Of a stretch of DNA of 64,000 bases, positions 22,647 through 34,628 are shown one piece after another. The position numbers and the translations under genes are program-made. Source of the stretch: Taxillus chinensis. Lineage: Eukaryota > Streptophyta > Magnoliopsida > Santalales > Loranthaceae. Below the pieces are notes generated by a model. The model ran no database searches, had not been told where the DNA came from, and was given only the letters and a program-made list of their open reading frames with translations. How positions within the stretch are numbered: the first letter of the stretch is position 1; each line of letters opens with the position of its first letter. The DNA is taken from contig CM042088.1 of NCBI GenBank assembly GCA_023512835.1, forward strand, positions 56,727,579 through 56,791,578, written 5' to 3'.

Positions 22647-24900
22647 GAGAAGACTACATTAACGTGCCCTTTTGGCACGTATGCTTTTAGGCGTATGCCA
22701 TTTGGTCTCTGCAACGCACCTGCTACTTTCCAGAGGTGTATGATGGCAATTTTTCAAGGGTTAGTGGAGGACATTATGGAAGTCTTTATGGATGACTTCT
22801 CGGTATTTGGTTCATCTTTTTCCATCTGCCTCAGAAATCTGGAAACCGTGCTGATCCGATGCAAGGAAAAGGACCTGGTCTTGAACTGGGAGAAGTGTCA
22901 CTTCATGGTCAAGGAAGGAGTCGTCCTTGGGCATAGAGTGTCCGCAGCTGGGTTGGAAGTAGATAGAGCAAAGATCTCAACCATTGAGAGTCTACCTCCT
23001 CCTACCAATGTGAAGGGCATCCGGAGCTTCCTGGGTCATGCAGGGTTTTATCGGCGGTTCATCAAAGATTTCTCAAAAATTGCCAAGCCCCTAAGCATGC
23101 TTTTAGAGAAGGATGTTCCTTTCATGTTTTCGGAAGAGCCTTCAGGCCTTTACTGGGCTTGAAAGAGAAGCTCGGTTCAGCACCAGTGATAGTAACTCCA
23201 GGACCGGTCGCAACCCTTTGAGTCGATGTGTGATGCGAGTGACTTTACGATCGGAGCGGTGCTTGGGCAGAAACGGGACAAGGTTTTCAGGGCAATATAT
23301 TATGCCAATCGCACACTCAATGAGGCCCAGCTCAATTACACCACTACAGAGAAAGAGTTACTTGCTGTGGTATTTGCTTGTGATAAGTTTCGGTCATATC
23401 TTTTGGGCACTAAGGTCATTGTCTATACCGACCACGCTGCCTTGAGATACTTGTTCAGCAAGAAGGATGCGAAACCCAGGTTGATCAGATGGGTTTTGTT
23501 ACTCCAAGAGTTTGATCTGGAGATTAAAGACTTGAAGGGGACTTCCAACACTGTGGCAGACCATTTGTCAAGGCTGGAGCTAGGGGAAGGTAGTACTCAA
23601 GGTGCTACTATTTCGACACCTTCCCTGATGAGCGGCTCTTTGTAGCTGAAGCAAAGACGCCATGGTTTGCTGATATCGTGAACTACCATGCATGTGACTA
23701 TGTACCTACCGAGTTTACTTATCCGGAAAAGAAGAGGTTCCTCTTTAATGCAAGAAGATACATTTGGGATGAGCCTGTTCTATATAGGCAATGTGCTGAT
23801 CAGATCATCAGAAAATGTGTGCCAAGAAGAGGAAGTGGACAGCATATTGAAGCATTGTCATTCATCCGACTATGCTGGCCATTTAGGAGTGCAAAGAATG
23901 GTGGCAAAGATCCTACAAAGTGGGTTTTATTGGCCAACCATGTTCACGAACACATACACCTATGTTAAGTCATGTGATCGGTGTCAAAGAACAGGAGGAA
24001 TTACAAGGAAGCAAGAGATGCCCCAAACTGGCATTATGCCGGTAGAACTTTTGACATATGGGGAATCGATTTCATGGGACCTTTCCCACCATCAGATGGA
24101 TTTTCGTACATCCTTCCTGGCTGTTGATTACCTCTCGAAGTGGGTTGAAGCTATACCCACTAGGAAGAATGATGCGCAAGTGGTTACCAAGTTCCTTCGT
24201 CGCAACATATTCAAGCAGGTTTGGAACACCTAGAGCAATTATCAGTGATGAAGGGAGTCACTTCTGCAATAAACTTTTCGACAAGCTCTTAAACAAATAT
24301 GGAATTCAACATAGGCGCACCCTAGCCTATCATCCACAAGCAAACGGTCAAGCTGAAGTTTCAAACCATGAGATCAAGTACATTTTGGAAAAGACAGTGG
24401 GAGGCAACCGAAAAGATTGGTCTCTAAAACTCGATGAGGCATTGTGGGCTTACCGCACAACATTCAAAACGCCCATTGGAATGTCTCCCTATCGTCTCTT
24501 GTACGGAAAGGCCTGCCATTTGCCTGTTGAATTGGAACACAAAGCATTTTGGGCAGTTAAAAAGCTGAACATGGATCCCAATGTTGCCGCTTGAACTACG
24601 ATTGCACCAACTAAATGAGTTGGAGGAATTTCGCTTCAATGCCTATGAGAGTGCTAAGCTGTACAAGGAGAAGTTTAAGCTCCAACATGATAAGAAGATC
24701 AGCCCCTCTCTTGTTGAACCAGGGCGAAGGTGCTTCTCTTTAATTCTAGACTTAAACTCTTCCTTGGGAAGCTGCGATCTAAATGGATGGGGCCTTTCAC
24801 CGTTACAAAGGTTTTCCCATATGGCAGATGTTGAACTCCAATCAACCTCTGGGCAAATATTCAAAGTAAATGGTCAGCGTGTAAAGCCATACTACATTTA
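22647..24900 (+). pseudogene. Athila B pol fragment: RT, RNase H, integrase
   Basis: Starts abruptly inside reverse transcriptase (EKTTLTCPFGTYAFRRMPFG) at the duplication junction. RT keeps FMDD (22785-22796) and the MDDFSVFG signature of Athila. RNase H (23226-23560) has [11 protein letters not shown], and integrase (23688-24600) has [15 protein letters not shown]. The C-terminal region ends at 24900 (VNGQRVKPYYI). Frameshifts occur near 23150, 23640, 23900, 24220 and 24595. Upstream gag, protease and 5' LTR are missing because the duplication breakpoint falls in RT. Confidence 0.9.
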
Positions 24901-25962
24901 GGACCATGCTAAGGAGGTTGATCATTTCACTCGAGCACAACTTGACGGAGGGGACGGTCAAGCGAAAGACCTAAACTCGCGCTTCATGGGAGGCAACCCA
25001 TGGTGACTTCTTTTCCTTTTTATTTTATTTTATTTTATTTTACTGGGATATTTTTATTGTGTGCTTTAACCCATAGTCTGTAAGGAGTGCATATCTGCTT
25101 TGTTTTAATTTTATTTACAGCATTTGAACCAGGGCCTAGGCCCATATTTCTTGATGGAACTTATGTCTGCTTGGGCTTACTTGGGCCTGTGTATCAGAAC
25201 TTTAGATAACTTTTCTAAGGCCCACATCCAAGCCCAGTTGAATTGAATCAAAGGGTCCCACTTTAATTTATTGCCAACCCAAGGAGATGAAGTTATGGAT
25301 TATGAGATGGTATTTTGGGCCCACTAACTGACATGTTTTTGTCCTTGGGAGATGGGCTACTAGTCTGTCAAATTTCAACAACATTGGGCTTTAGTAAGGG
25401 TGTCAACCAGCTTGCCCGTGAAAAAGAGTTCGTCACGTGCACATGTATACCGACTCTACAGTTCATTCGTGACCTGCTGGTGAAATTTAGACAAAAAAGA
25501 CCCTGACCGTGAGAAGACTTTTCGTGTGCACAAGGGTAGGATGGTCCAATAGATCTGAAACTTTTCACAAAGGCAACTGGCATCCTCTAGACCTTTCTGA
25601 GACATGCCCGTGAAAACGCTTTTCGCATGCACATGGATAGACGCGTCTTTTCGATCTCAATTTTTTGTGGAAGACAGCTGGAAGTGTCTAGATTCATCCA
25701 AACCCTGCCCGTGAAATCACGCTTTTCACGTGCGAACCTACCTTTGGCCAATCAGTCTGAAATTTCGGTGGGAGATAGCTGGCATCTTCTAGAGTATTCT
25801 TGGGTCTGCACGTGAAAATGATGGAGCACTTTAAGAGGGTCATTTTCGTCTTTTACCCTTGTGGCGAATCACTATAAATAGGGATGGGTTCCAAGCTTCA
25901 AACTCACATCTCATACTTTCCTCCCCCTTCTTGCTGAGAGCAAAATTCTTCTCTGGTTAGTC
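24901..25962 (+). promoter_or_regulatory. Spacer between Athila B pol and ORF3, with repeat units and TATA box
   Basis: From 25414 to about 25820 there are four full units and one partial unit of a 92-101-bp repeat (starts near 25414, 25506, 25606, 25707 and 25808). Each opens with a (C)CCGTGAAAA...TTTTC(A/G)CGTGC inverted pair. The unit bodies (CCAATAGATCTGAAACTTTTC, then GGCATCCTCTAGACC) match, in reverse orientation, the body of the hairpin units of the Athila LTRs. TATAAATA lies at 25873-25880, about 80 bp before the ORF3 start, followed by a C/T-rich leader. This looks like a dedicated ORF3 promoter. T-rich TTTTA repeats lie at 25015-25045. Confidence 0.7.
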
Positions 25963-28277
25963 ATGGTGCACACAAGGAGAGCCCGCCAAGGAGAAGGCAA
26001 TCCTGAAGCCTCTGCCACTTCTATGCCTTCGGCATTGCGAGACGCCGACACCATCTTCATGGGAATGTGCTTGATTAGGAGATCCTGGAGTCCTCCACCC
26101 TTGACTGGACTGAAGAAATTATGACCAAGCTGCAAGCGTTGGGACTGAGAAGGTTAGTATGCGCTTGCAGTGATTTGTATTACCCTGCCATGTTAGACTT
26201 TTATAATTCAGTCTATGTCAATGAGGAAGATGATGAGATAATTGGGGAAGTTCAAGGTGTTTTAATTTCTATTTCTCCTACTATGTTGAGAGACCGCTTT
26301 GATTTGCCAAATCCCATGCATGCAAAGCCTGCGTTGACCTTAGGAGATTATGGTAGAGCTTTACAAGTATAATAAGGAATTTGGGAAACGTCGGTAATTT
26401 ACTAAAAATGGATTTCATGGAAAGTTTCGTTGCCTTGCTAATTTGGTAGGGAGGTGCTTACCTTATCGGACTAGTGGCGTAGACTCGGTCCCTAAGTCCC
26501 ATTTGGAGTTTATGTTTTGCATCGATCGTCAATTACACATTGATTGGGCTGCTGAAAATTTTAAATTGTGGAAACGGGACATTCATAAATGTTTATATGG
26601 TCGACTACTTAGCATGCTTCTGCAATATCAATATGGTTATCTCAGTGCTCAAGTAGTCCCCACTGTTTTCCTGGATAACCTGCGGTTACGAGTTCTCTAT
26701 CCAGAGGGTGCCTTAGGTGTTAGCTACAAGGGCAAATGGGGAGATAATATCCACGTCGCACCACGCCCTTCACGTCACGGCGTGCATATGGAGCGACCCA
26801 CCGAGCGGTTTAGGGACACCTCCACTCCCATGAATGCCCGCCGACAAGACATCTTCCGGTTGACGCCCCGTACATGCGGTTCAATGTTCACAAGGAGGAA
26901 ATCTACAATTTCTTCCAAGGCATCGATGGCCAAGTTATCGGTGAAGTTGACATTCTTAACCGGGCCTTCACTAATGGCCACATCACAAGACTTCACTGGA
27001 TGAGCTGCTCGAGTACATCACTCAAGATCAACAAGCAACGTCTCGTCCATCTTCCCGACCATGGGAAGCCCCGGAGCTAACTCCTGGTGCTTCTTATGAA
27101 GACTTACGAAGCAACCGCTTAACTACAAGAGGCACAAAGCGGAAACCGTTCAGGGAGATCGGGCTGTCGAAGAAAAATCAAACTCTCATCCTCAAGGAGC
27201 AGAAGGAAGTTAAAGGGCTGCTCGGTAAGATCTGGAAAGCCCTGGGGAAGAAGAAGAAGAAAACTCCTACACCTCTTGTGGAGGATCCATTTGACGCACT
27301 GTCACCTCCGGTACAGCAGCACACTGCACATAGTGAAGAGACATCGGAGTATCCCCAGTATCCGCAAGAGGCGGAGCCCTACACCGCTCCACCTTTCCCT
27401 CCAGCAGTTCCTGTTTATTTCACACCACCAGTAGGGCCCAGCTCTTCATAGGCCCTCGTCCCGTTAATCCAGCCATTGCAATGGTGGTCTGGCGCATCAT
27501 CAGAAGCTCCCCAGGAAGATAACCTCGGGCGCCCATCTATATTCATCTTCATCCGGCCCTCTCCACCGCTGATGCCACAGTGCTTTCAGCGTTTACTTAT
27601 GGAGACACCTTGCAAGAACATTTTACACGTGATTCGAAGTCTTCACGTCATCTTATTTGCAGCGTATCCTAGCCGATGAGTACTTATCTTCCGATGACGT
27701 TGACTTATTCTGCCGTACGATGCGACACGTGGTGGAGGCTGAGCCCAACGACTACCCTATGGCTCAGTATACCTCTATCATGCTGTGCGAGATATATGAG
27801 CAGCCGTTAGAGGAGCATATCTTCCGCCGGCGGATGAATGGAGCAGCAGAAGGACATCGCTCTTGGCACCAGGTCCATGAGGTTCTTATACCGGTCCTCC
27901 TTGATCGACACTTTGTACTCTTGTAGTTGGACCTGACTGTGGGCCATGCCGTCCTTTATGACCCAAGCCAAGCCCATGGGTTTTCCACAGGGAAGAAGAA
28001 GCTTGTCCATGGTTTCTTGAAAAAAAAATCAAAAACGCACTCGAAAAGAAGGGTCATTGACATCCAAGTTTCCTCTTGGTGCACTTTAATGAAATGGAGC
28101 TTCCCCAACAACCTGATCAATTCAGTTGTGGGATTTTTGTCTGCTATTATTTGATAGCTCATTGCAAGATAAGGATACTTGGGCACTCACAGGAGACACC
28201 TCGGCCGACTTTGTCGCACGTCTTAGAAGAATGGTGGCCCATGTTATCTTTTACTATAGCGTTCCCACCAACCGGTA
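25963..28277 (+). pseudogene. Athila B ORF3: plant-transposon-protein-like domain plus Ulp1-like peptidase
   Basis: About 770 codons. The N-terminal part (26121-26600) contains RDRFDLPNP, RCLANLVGRCL (26428-26460), DSVP and HIDW. This is the same spaced pattern as the copia ORF3 (RCMATILNRCL...DSVP...LDWG). A middle part (about 27000-27440) has a possible coiled coil (LILKEQKEVKGLLGKIW), a basic run GKKKKKTP and a Pro-rich stretch. The C-terminal Ulp1/C48-like domain has VLIPVLLDRHF (His 27909-27911), VLYDPSQ (Asp 27960-27962) and QQPDQFSCGIF (Cys 28127-28129). It ends VIFYYSVPTNR at 28277. Frameshifts occur near 26075, 26380, 26760, 27640, 28020 and 28170. A stop (27924-27926) lies just after the His. 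It occupies the place where Athila elements usually have an env-like ORF, but no signal peptide or membrane segment is visible. Confidence 0.8.
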
Positions 28278-29608
28278 ACGGTCTTCTCGCTTTTTCCTTT
28301 TCCCATGCTCGAGGGCATCGCATCATTTCAGTATGGGGGGGGGGGGGTTTCCCTTGAACCGGTTGTTTGTTTGTTTGCATGAATGTTTCATTGTTCTCTT
28401 ATGTTTTTGCTGTGAATGTATGTTTTGCCTGTGAGGTGCATGGCTACCAAGGTATGCAAATTCTGGTTAACTATATTGACCACCTTAGTATCTTGTTGTG
28501 ATAAAGATGTTTCAATTGTTAAGGTGTGTTATAAGTTAGTTAAGCATGTCGTTACTTTTTGTATGATATCACCATGATTTTGGAGCTGACATTTGAATAG
28601 TTAGTGAGCATGTTATGATAGGATGAACTTTGTAAACCCTGAAGTGAAGTGCGGCATAGGCATATACTTTTTGAGAGCACCATTATCTTGCCTTTGAGTG
28701 TATTTTATGGGTTATTGGGTTCTCAATTTGCTCTTAATATTCATCACTAGCTATTTAATGGTTGGAGTTACTTAGGCATACGAAGTACCTGTTCGTGCTC
28801 AATGTTTGGTGTATGGTGTTAGTGATTCAAGTATTTCCACTCAGGTTGTTTAAAAAAAAACAAAAACAAAAACAAAAAAACAAAAAAAGGGCTTGTGTGA
28901 GGACAATAGCAGAGTGAATAATCCATCAAGGGAGAGCATAAAATGCAACCTTGTAAGGTTATTACTAAAAAGAAGTGTGAAAAAAAAAAAACGATTTGCC
29001 AAGAATAAAAGCCACAATGGCTTACTGTTTATATGTGTTTTTGTTTTCGTGTTGCGGCCATAATGGCTAAGTTGTTTTGTTGTGCAATTTGTGTCACAAA
29101 TGTGAGCTTAAATCTTTAGCTCAAAGTGTTTATCGATAAGTAGAATAGAGTGTGTGTTTTCCTTGACGAGCACAATGGGGATCTCTCATGTTTACTTGGC
29201 AAAAACTTAATCAATAGGTAGTAGTAGGTGTAAGAGTAAACCCTTAGTTGTTAGGCATTGATAGTAGGGCCTGAGAGGAGAGAAAAGAAAGTTATATTTG
29301 AGTGAGGCTGCTCTAACCTTCGTGAGGACTTTCAGGGGGAGCTAAGTTCATTTTATCCTTGCATGTTTGCTCCTATCTAAACTGTTAGTAACGATATTAC
29401 ATGGTTGTTGGACTTGATAGTAAGGGCATGTTTCGATTAACTTATGATTCATTTTTAGCTATTGGAATGTCTACTTCATCATGATAGAACCGTATGCCTT
29501 GGGAAACCATGCCTCTCTTGTTTGTTAGTTTATTTTTTCTTTTCCATTTGATTGTGTGTTTATTTCTTTTTGCTTGAGGACAAGCAAAGGTTCAAGTATG
29601 GGGGAATT
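28278..29608 (+). other. Athila B 3' noncoding region and polypurine tract
   Basis: Non-coding. It contains a 10-G run at about 28336, A-rich tracts near 28852-28888 and 28979-28990, and a conserved block at 28912-28967 shared with Athila A and C. A short GCCACAATGGC stem follows near 29012. It ends with CTTGAGGACAAGCAAAGG and the purine tract ATGGGGGAAT just before the LTR start at 29609. Confidence 0.78.
28912..28967 (+). other. Conserved noncoding block of Athila elements (copy B)
   Basis: Begins GAGTGAATAATCCATCAAGG and continues through GCATAAAATGCAACC to a self-complementary CCTTGTAAGG-type core and TTATTACTA. Nearly the same 55 bp occur at 33898-33953 (Athila A) and on the minus strand at 62830-62881 (Athila C), although surrounding noncoding sequence differs. 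Confidence 0.8.
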
Positions 29609-31135
29609 TGATAACGTGCATTTATGCCGTTATCCTAGACCTTATATAGGGTGTTTTAGCGTATGTTTTGTACCTATTTGCATGCTATTTTACACATATT
29701 TGCTCTATCCCCTAGGAAGACCCTGTTTGGTGTATAGTGGTACTTTTTGAGTGTTTTTGGCAGGTTTTGGAGCAACCTTTTCCCACACACCTTCGCTAGA
29801 TCACTCCATACACTCAAGAGGAAGCTATAGGAAGAAGATGGAAGCAAAATGAAGGCAAAATCAAGGTGCACATGAAAAGCTTTCTCACGTGCATTCTCAC
29901 ATGCAATGATTTTATTGCATGGATGCCTTCTACAACTCAAGAGGAAGCTTTGGAGCAAATTTGAGTCGAATTGGAGTTGCACGTGAAAAGGGTCTTCTCA
30001 CGTGCATTCTCACGTGCAGGCATTTTTGAGCTCCAAATGATGTGTTTTGTTGTTTTAATCATTTTCCTCTAAAGAACTGGGTCAAATTTGGTCTAGTTTG
30101 AGTTTTATTTCGCCTAGAACGTCAAATAGTGTCACTAACCAAAATGACGTCATTTTGGCTGCGACCACATTTATAATTAGGGCACACTTTTTGTAACCCT
30201 AATTTGGCCCACTAAATCCTATAAATAGGGGGCTTGGGAGGCATTGTAAATCATCTTGAGTGGGAGAATCTGATCTGAGTTCTGAAAAGAGCTATAGCCA
30301 TTGCTAAAAGATCGGATTGTCCTTGGCAAGGAGTGATTTTGGGCGGACGCCGGAGTCGTTGGAGGCTGGAGTCCTGGTTCATCTTGGGGTCTTCCTTTAT
30401 TGTCCTGGTACTGTAATCATGTTCTTTCTTGTAATTGTTATTGCTTTTGTCATGATTATGGAGTAGTTTTATTCGTCTAGGGGAGCAATGTATCCCCCAA
30501 TAAATTGTATTCAGTTTAGTTATGGTTGTTCAATAAAATAGAATTCAGTTCTTGTTTAATTCACTTGCTTGAATGGAAATGCCTAGTTTATGCATAATTA
30601 GGTAATCTTAGCCCTTGTCTAGGGTGGAACACTAGTGAATTAGATTTAATATTGCATGATTGACCAAGTCTGCAACTATTAGATTGTTTATCTACCTTGA
30701 TCACTTTTATTCACATGGACCAAATGGGATAAAAGCCTTAAATCTATCTTAGCATGGACCAAATGTAAGATAGGTAGGAGATAATCAACATGAACATAAA
30801 TTGGGTGGTAAACTAGAACTTAAATCAAGAACAAGAGCCATAACCAGACTATTACAATCGATTGGGTGGTAAACATTGTGACCCTAGATCCTTAATCACT
30901 AAAATTTCTATACCAATAGCTTGCCAACATTCTGATTTAATCATTTTTCGTTCAAACTATGTGTACGACAAAAATCAATTGTCCAGACATAAAATCAACT
31001 TATTAGCTTAGTGCTTGCTGCTTAACAGCATTAGCTACCTCCCTGTGGGTTCGATAACCAAAGTCTTAATACTCCATTTTATTACTTGACCAGTGAACTT
31101 GCTGCAAAACCTATAGACACAATTTATACGGGTCA
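29609..31135 (+). repeat. Athila B 3' LTR
   Basis: Starts TGATAACGTGCATTTATGCC after the polypurine tract and ends near TTATACGGGTCA; the end is inferred from where Athila A integrase resumes at 31138. Length is about 1527 bp. It carries hairpins near 29866 and 29978, a perfect 20-bp palindrome CCAAAATGACGTCATTTTGG (30139-30158) and TATAAATA at 30220. It differs from the A-type LTRs in most of its length, so B is a distinct Athila family. Confidence 0.82.
29866..30227 (+). promoter_or_regulatory. Athila B LTR promoter module
   Basis: Hairpins at 29866-29898 (arms TGCACATGAAAAG and TTCTCACGTGCA) and from 29978 (arms TGCACGTGAAAAG and CTTCTCACGTGCA) lie 112 bp apart. A perfect CRE-like palindrome with TGACGTCA core is at 30139-30158 and TATAAATA at 30220-30227. 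This is the same order of elements as in the A and solo LTRs, but with different sequence in the palindrome arms. Confidence 0.7.
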
Positions 31136-31970
31136 GGGGCATTGACTTCATGGGGCCATTCCCCAATTCTGATGGGTATTCATACATTTTGCTTGCTGTG
31201 GATTATGTGTCTAAGTGGGTAGAAGCTATTCCTACTAGAGTGAATGATGCTAGGGTTGTGACTCATTTCCTTACTAGGAACATCTTTAGCCGTTTTGGGA
31301 CACCAAGGGCTATAATCGGTGATGAGGGTAGCCATTTCGCAACAAACTGTTTGACAAGTTATTGAACAAGTATGGTGTCACTCATAGGAAGTCTTTAGCT
31401 TACCACCCACAAGCTAATGGACAAGCAGAAGTGTCCAACAGAGAGATTAAGGCCATTTTAGAGAAAACTGTTGGAGCCAATAGGAAAGATTGGTCTCAAA
31501 GGCTTGATGAAGCCTTATGGGCATATAGGACAGCTTACAAAACTCCCATTAGGATGTCACCTTACCGTATTCTATATGGTAAGGCATATCACTTGCCTGT
31601 GGAACTAGAACACAAGGCTTATTGGGCCTTGAAGAAGTTAAATTTTAACCCACAAGAGATCAAGGAGCTTAGGATGACTCAATTAATTGAGTTAGATGAG
31701 CTTAGGCTGGATGCCTATGATAGTGCTAAATTTTACAAAGAAAGAACTACGAAATGGCATGATAGGCAACTCAACAATGAACCTTTAACCTTAGGGCAGA
31801 AAGTTCTTCTATTTAACACAAGGTTGAGGTTATTTCCTGGAAAATTAAGGTCCAAGTGGATGGGACCTTTTGTAATAGTTGATAAGAAGCCATATAGGAG
31901 CTTTGAGCTCCAAGCTGTAGATGGAAAGAAATTTTGGGTGAATGGCAACAGACTTGAAACCATACTTTGA
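31136..31970 (+). pseudogene. Athila A pol fragment: integrase C-terminal half
   Basis: Resumes at [16 protein letters not shown] and continues through [26 protein letters not shown] and [15 protein letters not shown] to the C-terminal KVLLFNTRLRLFPGKLRSKW region, ending at 31970. A single-base deletion near 31345 shifts the frame; otherwise 609 bp at 31362-31970 are open. The protein is close to, but distinct from, Athila B integrase. The upstream part of Athila A pol was on the far side of the Athila B insertion and is not in this copy. Confidence 0.9.
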
Positions 31971-32841
31971 TTCCACTCAGAGAGAGATAGTTGATTCCCT
32001 CTCTTTCACCATTTCATGATTATAACTGAAAGTCTAGCTACAGACTTTAAATAAAGCGCTGGTTGGGAGGCAACCCAATGTTTATTGCTATGTTTTATTT
32101 TATGTTATTTTCTTTTATTTATTTTATTCAATAAATTTGTTTGCAAGCTAACCATTGTGCAGGAGACTTTGTTCCTTTCTTAACTAACCATTTGTAGGAT
32201 GAGCAAATTATTGGGTCCTAAACTTCTGGAATTATTTTTAAAGTCAAAGTCAAGGAGCAAGGAGCAAGTGAAGCCCAAAAGTGCTTGAAGATGGGCTCAA
32301 ACAATTCACGTGCAAGACTTAAAGATGGTCTATAATTCACAAGTAACTAAGTGGAGAAATTTGGGCTAGTTTGGGCCTGAACGTGAATTTGCACTTGAAT
32401 TGCCCAATTCACGTGCACCTCCTTTTGAGCTGTAACTTTCTGGAATGGTAGATGAAGACCATGTGAATCACGTTTACTCTTGCACGCGAATTGCTAGCTG
32501 TCATATGGAGGCTCAAAAATGTAAATTACCAATTTTAGCCCTCCTAGAAGCTTCAAACAATTCACGTGCAGAAGGGACTATTGCTTGTTAGCTCAAGGGG
32601 GACCCACCACCAAAGTTTGGGACGATTCTGACCTGCACGCCAATTCAACCAATTCACGTGCAAGGGCTATTTTGGTTAGAACACTCTGAACATTTAGGGG
32701 CACGTGTATCACGCCAATTGGAGCATCTTTCCTTCGACACGCTATATAAAGAGAGGCCATCTTCAAAGGCTTCCACACCAAAATCACTCCAGATCTGAGT
32801 ATTAGAGAAACTCTGCTCTTTTGCTCTCTTGCTCTTCAAAA
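31971..32841 (+). promoter_or_regulatory. Spacer between Athila A pol and ORF3, with ACGT motifs and TATA box
   Basis: Contains at least five ATTCACGTGCA motifs (about 32304, 32406, 32560, 32653) and TGCACGYGAA-type partners, at irregular spacing. A body block GAGCTGTAACTTTCTGG resembles the reverse-oriented hairpin units in the Athila B spacer. TATATAAA is at 32743-32750, about 90 bp before the remnant ORF start. The design matches the Athila B spacer although the sequences have diverged. Confidence 0.65.
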
Positions 32842-33027
32842 ATGCAAATTCCCCAATAGCCTGACCAATTCAGCTATGGGATCTTTGCTTGCTACTACAT
32901 GATGGCTATTCTGCAAGGGAAGGAAACTTGGGAAGTGCGCGGCAAGACGTCGGTTGACTTTGTGGCTCAGGTGCGATGAATAGTGGCCAATGTCATCTAC
33001 TATTACAGTGTGCCAAACCAGAGGTAA
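32842..33027 (+). pseudogene. Athila A ORF3 remnant: Ulp1-like C-terminus only
   Basis: A large internal deletion joins the 5' leader to the last 61 codons of ORF3. The catalytic motif reads PDQFSYGIF: Tyr (32875-32877, TAT) stands where the Cys (TGT) of Athila B is. There are also stops at codons 6 and near 32980. The end VIYYYSVPNQR matches the end of Athila B ORF3. It is inactive on three counts. Confidence 0.82.
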
Positions 33028-34628
33028 GTGTTTTTCCTACTCCCTATTTTATGCCATGAGGACATAGCATATTTTATGTGTGGTGTATGGGGAGTGACTT
33101 GAGCCACTTGCTTGTCTTTTATGTTGTGATTGCATGTTTTATTTATAATTTTATCTTAGATAGTTTGTTAGTCATTTATTTTAACAAAAAAAACAAAAAA
33201 AAAAAAAAAAAACAAAACTGTTTTTAGTTGCATGATTGTTTGAGTTGTTTGCTTGAATGATTTGCTTGTGGAGGCATGGATATTAAGTATGCAATTTTGG
33301 CTTAAAATTTAATTTTTTTTATGCCACATTAGTATCATGTTGTGATAAGGGTTTTTAGGTAGTTAAAATGTGCTCTAATTTAGTTTGATCATGTCTTTAT
33401 CTTTTGAATGATATCACCATGTTTTTGGAGCTGAGTTTTGAATATTAGTTAAACATGAAATGCTATGATAGACCTAAGTAACCCTTAAAGTTGAGTGAAA
33501 AAGAAATGAAAAATGAGAACAGACTTCTTTTTAGCCCTTGAGTGACATTTATGGTTTATGGGTAATAGTTTGATCTGATACTCCTCTCTGCATTCAACAT
33601 TAGTTATTTAATGGTAGGAGTCAAGTAAGCATGTGATTACTTATTAGTGCTCAGTGTTTGGTGTGTCGTTAGGGTGCAAGGCCTTTAAGTCACTTTGACT
33701 TCCTATGTATCCTAATTTTTGTTTGTTGTGTTGTACATATAAAAGGCTATGATATAGAATGTGAAAAAGCCATCACTTAATTGGGAAATGGGATGTGAGA
33801 CATCAATGAATTTCTGTCTTTCCTTATGTAGCAAAATGGCAAGGGGTATGCATTAGAAATATCAGTCTTATTTATGTGTTATGTGAGTAAAAAAAAAGAG
33901 TGAATAATCCATCAAGGGCGAGCATAAAATGCAACCTTGTAAGGTTATTACTAAAAAAATAAAAAAGAAAAAAGAAAAAATAAATAAAAGAGGGATTCAG
34001 AATAAAAGCCGCAATGGCTTGGTGTTTATGTGTGATTATTTAGTTGTGAAGCCACATTGGCTGAATTGTGTTTTGTTTTAAGAATGTTGAGCTCAATTCT
34101 TTGGCTCATGTTTTGTTTATTCAGTTAGTAGACTAGAGTGTGAGTTCAAATAAAGTAGAATAGAGGGTGTGTTTTCTTTGATGAGCACAATAGGGAACTG
34201 TCATGATTGCTTGGCAAGTACTTAATCAATAGCTGATGGCGAGTGTAGAGATAGAGTTTTCCATTCATTGTTCATTGATAGGTATTGGGCTTGAGAATTA
34301 TTATATCTGAGTGAGGCTGCTTATCCTTGGTAAGAACTTAAAGGGAAACTAGGTGCTATTTTATCATGGATTGTTTGCTCATATCTGAAATTTAAGTGGT
34401 GATATTGCATGGTTGTTGGACTAGGGATATGGACATGAATGAACTAAGTTATGACTCATTTTGATGCTTAAATTCCCATTTCATCATGATAGAGTTGCAT
34501 GCTTAGGAAACCATGATTCTCCTTGATTGTTATTTTATTTTTCTTCCGTTTGACTGCATGTTTATTTTATTTTTGCATGCTTGTATGTTTTTGCTTGAGG
34601 ACAAGCAATGGTTCAAGTGTGGTGTATT
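33028..34628 (+). other. Athila A 3' noncoding region and polypurine tract
   Basis: Non-coding, with A-tracts at 33185-33215 and 33955-33990 and a conserved block at 33898-33953. A GCCGCAATGGC stem lies near 34010. The end, CTTGAGGACAAGCAATGG, precedes the purine-rich GTGTGGTGTATT and the LTR at 34629. Order and spacing of elements match Athila B. Confidence 0.78.
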
